A stretch of DNA of 64,000 nt from Lucinisca nassula (lineage: Eukaryota; Mollusca; Bivalvia; Lucinida; Lucinidae). Positions within the stretch are counted from its first letter, which is position 1, and the number at the start of each line of letters is the position of its first letter. The notes under the pieces are model-generated. The model was not told the DNA's origin, did not search any database, and saw nothing but the letters and a program-made list of their open reading frames with translations. The position numbers and the translations under genes are program-made. The stretch covers positions 85,844,651 through 85,908,650 of the forward strand of contig OY757026.1 in the NCBI GenBank assembly GCA_963580285.1. The letters run 5' to 3'. Below are positions 10,001-22,000 of the stretch, in pieces.

Positions 10001-13000
10001 GTGGCCCTTAAACATCGCTGGCCAACGTGCATAGATACTAAAGGGGATTATGCTGAAAAAATAATAACATATGTCCGAGAAAATTCAAATCCTTCAATAT
10101 GAGGCTCCCAACATATCAATGAGCCCTCGTAGTATGAAAAGGTGTGACATTTTGTTCTTATTTAAACTTATAATATGGGTTGTGGCTGCTCGTTAAAACC
10201 GCCTCATATGGCGGTTCTAATGAGTACCTACAACCTGTCTTTGTACAGAAATAAGCAAAATAATGTATACCCCTGAAAACCTCAGTTCATTTCACAGACT
10301 TTCACGGTTCTTCTGCCGCGGTTTATATTTATTATGGTTTGTCTTTGAGTGTGTGTATCGCTTATATTATTTTGTATTGGATAGCCAATTGGCCATTTTG
10401 TGGGAAAGTAACTGTCCGTTTGGCTTTCCGCTATTGATGTTTCCATTATGGTCTAGTTGTTTTATGTCTGTGCTCCTTTCCCTTTGGTGTCTCTGATGGG
10501 AGCTGTCGGTTAATTATATCGATTCCTGATCATTGCCTCCACTTCTATTTTGTTAACATGATGTTAGGTTAGGATGTGCTCACTTCATACGAGGCGATTC
10601 TAATGAGTACACATAACATTCCTTCGTTTTATATAAAATCGAAAATATAAGCTTAAGTTATCCCCAATATGCCTCATTGTCGAACCTCGAGTTCGAACAA
10701 CCACTATCTCGAACAAATTCTCCTGGTCCTAAACATAACGAAACAAGCCTATTCAAATACATTGTAAATTTTATCGCCAAAAACAACAATTTTCAGATGA
10801 AAAATTGTGATATTTTTCTAATTTCTGCTCAAAATGTAATGTGTGAGAACTCGTTAGAACCGCCTCATCGAGGCGGTTCTAACGAGTACACACAATCTTT
10901 ATATAAAGTTTTACTTTATAAAACTGGGTTTTATTTGCCTTCACTGCAGCTGGTGTTGTGCCGTGTGGCGGCCGTAAAACGTCTCCCCATACATCAACCA
11001 TAGTGCAGTTTATATTTTACTTTTGGTCCTTTGAGATCAGCGTGAATGTTCTGAGAAATCAGAAATAAATTATTGGTTTAGACTCATATTCTAGACAGGT
11101 TTTTTTATTATTTGGACCCCATTTTGATTTATATCAGTCTTTGTATCGACTGCCTATTCGAAATTCGCAAAATTGCAGTATGTTACCCCTGGCTTTCTTT
11201 GCCGGATCATTACAGGGTCAATGATGAGGCTTTATTAGCCGAAACTACGTAGTATGACCCATCTTCTTTCTTATGAATGTTTTCATTGCTCTTAAAGGAA
11301 CTCATTTTTGATTTTTATTTGCCTTCACTGCAGCTGGTGTTGTGCCGTGTGGCGGCCGTAAAACGTCTCCCCGTACATAAACCATAGTGCAGTTTATATT
11401 TTACTTTTGGTCCTTTGAGATCAGCGTGAATGTCCTGAGAAATCAGAAATAAATTATTGGTTTAGACTCATATTCTAGACAGGTTTTTTATTATTTGGAC
11501 CCCATTTTGATTTATATCAGTCTTTGTATCGACTGCCTATTCGAAATTCGCAAAATTGCAGTATGTTACCTCTGGCTTTCTTTGCCGGATCATTACAGGG
11601 TCACTGATGAGGCTTTATTAGCCGAAACTACGTAGTATGACCAATCTTCCTTCTTATGAATGTTTTCATTGCTCTTAAAGGAACTCATTTTTGATTTTTA
11701 TTTGCCTTCACTGCAGCTGGTGCTGTGCCGTGTGGCGGCCGTAAAACGTCTCCCCGTACGTCAACCATAGTGCAGTTTATATTTTACTTTTGGTCCTTTG
11801 AGATCAGCGTGAATGTTCTGAGAAATCAGAAATAAATTATTGGTTGAGACTCATATTCTAGAGAGGTTTTTTATTATTTGGACCCCATTTTGATTTATAT
11901 CAGTCTTTGTATCGACTGCCTATTCGAAATTCGCAAAATTGCAGTATGTTACCTCTGGCTTTCTTTGCCGGATCATTACAGGGTCACTGATGAGGCTTTA
12001 TTAGCCGAAACTACGTAGTATGACCCATCTTCTTTCTTATGAATGTTTTCATTGCTCTTATAGGAACTCTTTTTTGATTTTTATTTGCCTTCACTGCAGC
12101 TGGTGTTGTGCCGTGTGGCGGCCGTAAAACGTCTCCCCGTACATCAACCATAGTGCAGTTTATATTTTACTTTTGGTCCTTTGAGATCAGCGTGAATGTT
12201 CTGAGAAATCAGAAATAAATTATTGGTTTAGACTCATATTCTAGACAGGTTTTTTATTATTTGGACCCCATTTTGATTTATATCAGTCTTTGTATCGACT
12301 GCCTATTCGAAATTCGCAAAATTGCAGTATGTTACCTCTGGCTTTCTTTGCCGGATCATTACAGCGTCACTGATGAGGCTTTATTAGCCGAAACCTCGTA
12401 GTATGACCCATCTTCTTTCTTATGAATGTTTTGATGCATTGCTCTTAAAGGAACTCATTTTTGATTTTTATTCAATTGAGTCATAATTATATAGACGTGT
12501 TTTTTTGATGAACATACGTTTCTTGCACACCAGACAAGGAAATCCGTGATTTTACCCTGGGATAGAAATTTATGTTCTGACCCTGGTGTCCCGACCCCAA
12601 ATCGAATAAAATCGCGTGTTTGATAAATGCACTGGTTGATTACAACCTCATGCGCGGCGTCGTCATGCGTGACGTCACTAAACATTCCTGTTGTGTCATC
12701 ACAAAATGGCGGACGTCGGTACCCGAAGTGACAGCAGCATTAAAAATTCGCAATAGAAATGGAAGGTATGCAAGAAAAAGAATCCAATATGGGTGTGAGG
12801 GGTGGAAAGAAAAATCCGTCCCTCGGGATCACTGTCCGGCATCACTCGGCAAGCCTCGTGATGCCGGACAGTGTCCCTCGGGACGGATTTTTCAATCCAC
12901 CCCTCACACCCATATAAGATTCTTATAATCTTCGACTAGTTACATGGGCTGACCTGTCTCAGCTTTCTCCTGTTTTGTTTGTTTGTTTGTTCGATTTGAG

Positions 13001-16000
13001 GTTTAACCCTTGTCCTACTGAATATTTTAATCTGCCACACCTACGACTGATTATAAACCAATCAGATTACTTGATGCAAATTCTTGCAACAAATTCACAA
13101 TCTGAATGGAAAACAATGTAGATCCTGATCAGATGGCTTCGTCAGAAGCCATCTGATCTGGATCTTCATTGTTTGGAAAATAAGGCATATCCGGGCTCAG
13201 CAGGACAAGGGTTAACGTCCCCGTCAACACTGGAAATGTCATTTTGGAGACGTTGGTTCCAATTTTGTAGGACTTTTACCCAAGATTTAGATGAAATAAC
13301 TTCTCAAGCCCTGTCGCCCAATGAAACCGATAGGATTTATAAGCGTGGATTGGCCGACTCCCACCGCTTTGCCTGTAGTGTGTATTTTTCGTCTTATTTT
13401 AATCCTTCAAACGCTGTTAGAAAATCATAGAGCAGACGACACTGTAATATTTTGTAATTTCATTTTTTTTTTCAGGAAAAATAAGGCTTGCCACTTCATG
13501 TAAATCGTCTGCATCATCTGCCAAGCTGGCGATTCAGATGGTGGGTCAGGCCTTATTTCTCATAAAGCACGGACCCAATATACACGGACAAAGTGATGCT
13601 ATTTATCGGAAAGTGCTGTCGTGGCTGAGTCTAACTGTTGTTTTTTTTTGCTCCAGCAATTCTGTTGTTGTATGCTGTCGAGACCTCAACTTTGTTTTAT
13701 CTCTGTAGTTTTTTGATTTGTATGTTCTCGGAGATGTTTCACTGATGAGTTAGGAAGCCTTCATGCGGACTAAACAAAATTAGTTTATACCGCGACAGAG
13801 GTAAGGGCGAGGATTATGGCCATGTAAAATCGATTTAAACCCCCCAGTGGAATGCTTTGCTTTCCACTGACCGTTCCAAGGCGGTTCTTCTGTGGCGGTT
13901 TATTTATGTTGTTGTTTGTTACTTACAGTGTGTATCACTTGTGTCTTTTAATTTTGGATGGCCATTTGGCCATTTTGTGGGAAAGTAACTGTCCTTATGG
14001 CCTTCCTTTGTTTAGGTTTCCATTATGGTCTGGTCGCTTCACGTTTGTGTTTCTGTGTCTTTGAGGGGTGGAGTAAGTTAATTGTATCGATTCCTGATCT
14101 TTGTTTTACTTCTACTTTGTTCCTCTAAGCGGTTTACCAGTATTCGTGTGCGGGTCGGTTTCAGCTTTGCGTGGAAGCATCATGTAGCCCATCTATTTCT
14201 TCAAGCCCTGATGGGCGGGGCCTAAGCTTTTATCTGGTTATCCATGTGCTCCGTTTCTCATGTGTATGCATATTTCAGTGTGGACGACATTGGGATTATT
14301 ACAGACACTAACTTACTGGTGAGAATTGAGTCTGACAATACTAAAGCTACATTGGAGTGGGATCCACCAAGACTTTTTACAGTCCATTGTGAGGTAAGTA
14401 TAGCTACTGTAAACCAAGTCATTTTCGTGTTCGAGAAGTCTTTTTCAAAATAACGCCAGAATAGTAATTACGCGAAAATGATCTGGGTAGAAATTGATCA
14501 TAAAATAAAGAAACACTAATAACACTAATACGTACTAGTAGTACTGGTAGCCCCCGCCCATAGGAGCTTGAAGAAATATATGGGCTGCATGATGCTTCCA
14601 CGCAGAGCTGAATCCGGCCCGCACACTATTACTGGTAAACCGCTTAGAGGATCGAAGCCTGTCCAGGAACCGCGGTGCGAGGCGGACCGTCCATGCTAAT
14701 AAACCCTATTGGTTTCATTGGGCGTCAGGGCTTGAGATGTCATTTCATCTCAATGTCGAGTAAAAGTCCCACAAAATTGGAAGCAACGTCTCCAAAATGA
14801 CCTTTACAGTGTTGACGGGGACGTTAAACCTCAAATCAAACAAACAAACAAACTAGTAGTACTGCACTTCTTAGCGCGACAAAAAAGCCTAAAATTCTAG
14901 CCGTAGTAACTGCGTGAATTACATAAATCACGGTGGTAATGAACAAAGATTTCAAAATACAAAGGGAAATCAACAAAATGTAATTTTCAAGAGATTTTTC
15001 GTTTAAGCCAAAGGAACTACTGTCAAAGGAGAGAGTTAGATTCCGTTGAGACCAAATTCTTTGTTTTACGAGTAGCACCATTTCAGGAAAAGATGTTTTA
15101 TTTCTATATTAACTTAATGTTTATTCATTGAAAATATGCCATTGATTTTGTTTGTTTGATTGTTTGTTTGCTTGTTTTGTTTGTATGTTTGTACCAGGTT
15201 TAACGGCCCAGTCAACACTGTTTGGTCATTTTAGCCAGTCAGTTTACATATCCGCACTTTTCCTGGGCGGGATTATACGTAAGCGGTTAACCAGTACAGT
15301 GCACATTCTTTCGCCAGAAACTGACAACTGCCCTGCTTGAATCAGCAGAAGGGAGAGAATGACCCTAGAAAATATTTCATGGTCAATCGCCACGAAAGAA
15401 TGTTGCCGACCCCGTAGGTATCGAACCCGCTTCCTCCTGATCACCATTCAGACGCGCATCTGACTGAGCTACCGAGGCTGGCTTTTTACGTGTGATAAAA
15501 CGCACACTGAGGTAAACGTACTTGATATGTCGCAGTAAATCAATAGCTGTATTATAAAAGCGTAAATATGTTCCGAATAGGCATGCAAGCTGGCCAGTGT
15601 CCCTCGATATCACAACCCCAATATCAGGGCAATTTTAACACTTTATCATCATAGGCGTCCCGTCTGAGAATGTAATACGTAACGTTGTGGGTTAAATTCA
15701 ATAATACACTTGTGGATATAAATATGCAAATTAGCTAAATGCGCCCCGTAACGTTACACGTACAACGTCCTTACCGACGTTGCGTCTACTTATGGCGGAA
15801 TATTGACATTTCTGTAATTTAAAAATGTCATATGATAAATAGAATCTTGCGTTCTTTGCCATGCGTTATTACATTTATTAAACGAGTTGAGGAATAGAAT
15901 CTTGCGTTCTTGGTCATGAAATATTAAATTAATTAAACTCGTTGAGGAAAAGGGATAAAATGCGAGGCTTGAAATGCCAGGCTTCCTTTTCCTCAAGTCG

Positions 16001-19000
16001 TTTAATAATGAAGTAACACGTGACCACTTATGTAAGATCCTCTGTATAGAACACGTTTCGTCGCCATCTCTAATATGATATCATTATTAAGATATTACAT
16101 ATTGGCTGGCCCAGTTCCAGGTCCAAGGTCTGCTGTATTGGCCCGAGGCCGAAGACCGAGGACAGTACAGCTGACCGAGAACCTGTAACAGGGTCAATAC
16201 GAAATTACTTGATTAATGACAAATTTATTAATTGACACAATTAAAAAACATGATTATTGAATTTTGATCTCCGATGGTATTAGTTGACCTGGTTTTGATA
16301 TGGATGACCTCCGATCAATCTAGGATTTGTTTGTTTGATTTGAGGTTAAACGTCCCCGTCAACACTGTAAAGGTCATTTTGGAGACGTTGCTTCCAATTT
16401 TGTGGGACTTTTACCCGACATTGGGATGAAATGACATCGCAAGCCCTGTCGCCCAATGAAACAAATATAGTTTATTAGCATGGACGGTCCGCCTCGCACC
16501 GCGGTTCCTGGACAGGCTTAGATCCTCTAAGCGGTTTACCAGTACTAGTGTGCGGGCCAGATTCAGCTCTGCGTGGAAGCATCATGCAGCCCATATATTT
16601 CTTCAAGCCCCTTTGGGCGGGGGCTATATCGATCTAGGATAGTCAATTAATAATGTAGTATAAAGCTGACTGGCTGTATTTACAGATTGATATTACCTAC
16701 TACCCGTATGACCAACAGAAATGTGGTATTGAGGTGGTCAGCTGGGGATTCCAAAAAACTCAGGTGACACTGGCACATATGTTCACAGGGATTAACCTCG
16801 AAGATTACAAGTAAGACGTCATTATCGCAACTTGCATGCATGCTTATACAGTAAAATTCTTATATTAAGACCACCCTTGGGACTTTTCAAAAGTGATCTT
16901 CAAGACCACTTTTGAACAGTCCCAAAGGTGGTCTCTGGCCTTGCATTATGGGTTCCCAGCATGCTTTTGGCTACCATCCAACCTTACGTTTACCTATAAT
17001 TCCGAGTAATTCCGCATGTTTCCCAAACTCTTACGACCGATTCACGGCAGACAATTTGTTTTGTTTGATTTGAGGTTTAACGTCCCCGTCAACACTGTAA
17101 AGGTCATTTTGGAGACGTTGCTTCCATTTTTGTGGGACTTTTATCTGTCATTGAGAATGAAATGACAGCTCAAGCCCTGCCGCCCAATGAAACCAATATG
17201 GTTTATAAGAATGGACGGGCCTGGGCAGGCTTAGATCCTCCAAGCGGTTTACCAGTACTCATGTGCGGGTCGGTTTCAGCTCTGCGTGGAAGCATCATGC
17301 AGCCCATATATTTCTACAACCCCTGATGGGCGGGGGCCCTCAGGGCAGACAAAGTATAGCGGTAGCCGTCCAGAACTGATACTTGTGACCCGTCCAATGA
17401 CAGTCATTACAATGCAAATATACAAGACGCCCCCGTTTCTTCGGGGCTTGAAGAAATAAATGGGCTGCACGATGCTTCCACGCAGAGTTGAAATCCGATC
17501 GCACACGAGGGCTGATAAACCGCTTAGAGGACCTAAGCCCGTCCAGGAAACGCGGTGCCAGTCGGACCGTCCATGCCTATAAACCCTATTGGTTTCATTG
17601 GGCGACAGGGCTTGAGATGTCATTACATCTCAATGTCGGGTAAAAGTCCAACAAAATTGTCTCCGAAATGACCATTACAGTGTTGACGGGGTAGTTAAAC
17701 CTCAAATCACACAAACACAATATACAAGAGCTGCAATAGAAACCATAGTTCGGTTTTTAGTAGCTTGCCTGCCAAAATGTTGAGATAGTTTGAGTACCGT
17801 AATGATACTAAATATTGGGACAGACAAATCTAAGCAAACAGTGCAGACCAAGATCTGAAGGAGCCGTCTGCGCAGGGTCTACAATGTTTGCCACTCCAGT
17901 TCTATATGTAACTTTCTGACTCCTTGCTTGAACGGGAAACACATTTGTTAACATTGTAGAATTAGCCTACAGGAAGTCCTCCAGATGTCCGAATTTGTAG
18001 GATATTTTACGTATTGTGTCGATTGCAGACTTGTTTTCACCTGACTTGATGTGGTATGTATAACACATCAGTGCGAAATAGTGAATTTTGTAATACTATA
18101 GAACTTCAATGGCTCGAACACCTATAGCTCGTATACCATGGCTGAGTCGATCATGAAAACACGCCTATATAAATATGACCCCCATAAACCACACTTTTAT
18201 ACAGTAAAACTGGGGTTTGCAGGGGTATACATTATTTTTTCTTATTTTTGCTCAATAACATAGATTGTTGGTACTCGTTAGAACCGCCTTGTCGAGGCGG
18301 TTCTAACAAGTATCCACAATCTATGTGATGAGCAGAAATAAGAAAAATATCGAAATTTTTTATCCGAAAATTTTCATTTTTTGGTGGTAAAATTTATAAT
18401 GTATTTATAAAGGCATGTTTTCGTAATGTCGGAACGCGTTTTGGAGCCCCTAGGGTAATCCTCTTAATAAGAAATAGTGGAGGATAATTTAAGAGAGTTT
18501 CGTCTTTTATCTTGCAAATGTATGCTGTTTGTACTCATTAGAATCGCTTCGATGAGGCATTTCGAATGAGTAAACACAGCATACATTTCATTAAAGAACA
18601 CTGAAAAGATGTCGCCGAAAGTATCTTATTATGCCTCCTGACAGTAACCCTCTGTGACTCCGCTTCAGATGCTCGTTAGAACTGCTTCAGATACTCGTTA
18701 GAATTACTTAAGATGCTCGTTAGAACCGCTTCAGGTGCTCGTTAGAACTGCTTAAGGTGCTCGTTAGTACAGCTTCAGATGCTTGTTAGAACCGCTTCAT
18801 ATGCTCGTTAGAACTGCTTCAGACGCTCGTTAGAACTGCTTCAGACGCTCGTTAGAACTGCTTCAGATGCTCGTAAGAACTGCTTCAGATGCTCGTTAGA
18901 ACTGCTTCAGATGCTCGTTAGAACTGCTTAAGGTGCTCGTTAGAACCGCTTCAGATGCTCATTAGAAAAACTTGAGGTGCTCGTTAGAACTGCTTCAGAT

Positions 19001-22000
19001 GCTCGTTAGAACCGCTTCAGGTGCTCGTTAGACTTGCTTAAGGTGCTCGTTAGTACAGCTTCAGATGCTTGTTAGAACCGCTTCATATGCTCGTTAGAAC
19101 TGCTTCAGATGCTCGTTTTGTTTTTTGTTTGTTTGATTTTAGGTTTAACGTCCCCGTCAACACTGTAAAGGTAATTTTGGAGACAATGCTTCCAATTTTG
19201 TGGGACTTTTACATTGAGATGGAATGATATCTCAAGCCCTTTCGCCCAATGGAACCAATAGGGTTTATTAGCATGGATGGTCCACCTCGCACCGCGGTTC
19301 CTGGACAGGCTTAGATCCTCTAAGCGGTTTACCAGTACTAGTGTGCGGGTCTGATTCAGCTCTGCGTGGAAGCATCATGCAGCCTATATATTTCTCCAAG
19401 CCCCTATGGACGGGGGCCTTTCAGATGCTCATCAGATGCTTGTTAGAACCGCTTCATATGCTCGATAAACTGCTTCAGATTCTCGTTAGAACTGCTTAAG
19501 ATGCTTGTTAGAACCGCTTCAGGTGCTCATTAGAACTGCTTAAGGTGCTCGTTAGAACTGCTTCAGGTGCTTGTTAGAACCCCTTCATATGCTCATTAGA
19601 ACTGCTTAATGCTCGTTAGAACTGCTTCAGGTGCTTGTTAGAACTGCTTCAAGTGCTCGTTAGAACTGCTTCAGGTGCTCATTAGTACCGCTTATGGTGC
19701 TCGTTAGAAACGCTTCAGGTGCTCGTTAGAACCGCTTAAGGTACTCGTTAGAACTGCTTCAGGTGCTCGTTAGAACTGCTTCAGGTGCTCGTTAGAACTG
19801 CCTCAGGTGCTCATTTGAACCGCTTCAGGTGCTGGTTAGAACCGCTGAAGGTGCTCGTTAGAACTGCTTCAGATGCTCTTTAGAACTGCTTCAAGTGCTC
19901 GTTAGAACTGCTTCATATGCTCGTTAGAACTGCTTCAGTTGGTCATTAGAACCGCTTCAGGTGCTCATTAGAACCGATTAAGGTGCTCGTTAGAACTGCT
20001 TCAGATGCTCGTTAGAACTGCTTCAGGTGCTCGTTAGAACCGCTTCAGATGCTCATTAGAAACGCTTGAGGTGCTCGTTAGAACCGCTTCAGATGCTCGT
20101 TAGGACTGCTTCAGATGCTCGTTAGAACTGCTTAAGGCGCTCGTTAGAACTGCTTCAGATGCTCCTTAGAACCGCTTAAGGTGCTCGTTAGAACTGCTTC
20201 ATCTGCCTGTTAGAACCGCTTCATGTGCTAGTTAGAACCGCTTCAGGCGCTTGTTAGAACTGCTTCAGTTGCTCGTTAGAACTGCTTCAGGTGCTCGTTA
20301 ACCCCGCTTCAGATGCTCATTAGAAAAGCTTGAGGTGCTCGTTAGAACCGCTTCAGATGCTCATTAGAACCGCTTCAGATGCTCGTTAGAACCGCTTAAG
20401 GTGCTCGTTAGAAATGCTTCAGATGCTCCTTAGAACCGCTTAAGGTGCTCGTTAGAACTGCTTCATCTGCTCGTTAGAATCGCTTCAGGTGCTCGTTAGA
20501 ACAGCTTCAGATGCTCGTTTGAACCGAGGCGGAATGAAGCGATTCTAACGTGAACCAATAACCTATATCTTCGAACATAAATGTATAAAATCCCTGTAAA
20601 CCCTAGTTTTCTAGAAATAAAGCAGGGTTTACAGGTGTGTTCATTGTACAGACGTAATAATTAATGTGATGTGAGTCCCTAGGCCACAGATAAACTTTGA
20701 ATAGTGAGAGAGAATTTGAAGGCTTACTGCTCTATTTAAAATGTAAGTTGTGTATGTATTTATTTTATATTTTGCAGTGAAATCAACGCATAAAAATCAT
20801 ATTTTCACACTGTGAAAAATAACATGACATTATTATTTCCACAGTAGCAGCCCGAACTACTTTTTTCGTCAGTCATACGTTATCGATAAAATAATTATGT
20901 AAAAAACCTTGAAAAGCAAAAACTTGCGACCGACACTTTACCGAATAGTCCTGTGAACTCCGCATTTGCATTTATACGTATCCACCCTGTCAGTCTTAGT
21001 TGTGACTACGCTACTATCTCAATGTTTCAGACCAAACGGCCAGTGGGAGGTGACCAAGACGGACGTGTCCACATCAACAATAACAGAAACAAGAAATGGG
21101 GTCACCAAGGAGTTCGCTCAGCTTGAATTTTGGCTACACCTTAAGAGACGCGACCAATTCTACAATACCAACGTCATGTTACCCATAATCCTGTCTTCCA
21201 TCCTGGTTACGCTTGTGTTTCTGGTTCCGGTTGAATCGGGAGAGAAGCTGTCGTACATACTCACAGTTGTCCTGACTATCGCCGTGTTTCTGACCATCAT
21301 AGGAGACGCATTGCCAGCTATATCACTAACTACATCTGTCCTAGGTAAACATCTACAATGCTCATAATATAATGTTATTAATCAAGTAATTTTGTACTGG
21401 CCCAGGTGCAGGTCCGGGGTCTTCTGCGTTGGCCCGAGACCGAAGGCCGACGGCCAATGCAGCTGACCGAGGACCTGTAACTGGGTCAATACGAAATTAC
21501 TTGATAAATGACAATTTTATTAATTGAGACAATTATAAAAAACATGATTATTGATTTTGTGACCTCATTTGACCTCAGTTAATATTGTTTGACCTTGTGT
21601 TAATACGGATGACCTATAATCAATACGGGATAGTCAATTAATAATTGTCTTTACTATCGCCGTCTTTCTGACCATCATAGGAGATACATTGCCCTCTATA
21701 TCACTAACTACATCTGTCCTAGGTAAACCTCTTCATACAGGATCTTGTATGAGTGTTCATGTATTATTAATTTTATTAAACGAGTTGAGATAAAGGGACA
21801 AAAACGAGGCTTTGCTGATCATTTTATTCGTTTTCTTCAACGAGTTTAATAAGTTGTTGACATAGAGGATCTTACATGAATGTTCAGTGTTAGATTTTTA
21901 CGTCCCACCAACAGCTCAGGTCATTCAGAGACGGGACCTCGGTTTAAAGACTCATCCGAAAGTCTGGAGACTGAGCCCTGGATCGATCCTATGAACCCTG

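Larger units (their letters stand above)
10934..12467 (+). repeat. Four-copy tandem array of a 383-bp unit, each with a hammerhead ribozyme motif
   Basis: TTTGCCTTCACTGCAGCTGG begins at 10934, 11318, 11701 and 12084, so spacing is 384, 383 and 383 bp; the last unit ends near 12467. Copies differ at only a few bases. Each carries the hammerhead core near its 3' end. Multimeric head-to-tail repeats of a few hundred bases with a hammerhead are the hallmark of retrozymes, which are amplified through circular RNAs. The array lies in the first receptor intron and is flanked by a hairpin MITE half on the left (10736-10930). Confidence 0.85.

Noticed and set aside
17276..17623. 115-residue frame on the - strand
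   Set aside because: It runs through two SINE-A copies; similar frames recur in every SINE-A.
18662..20530. CRISPR array
   Set aside because: Units are contiguous with no unique spacers, and the sequence is clearly animal; it is a minisatellite.
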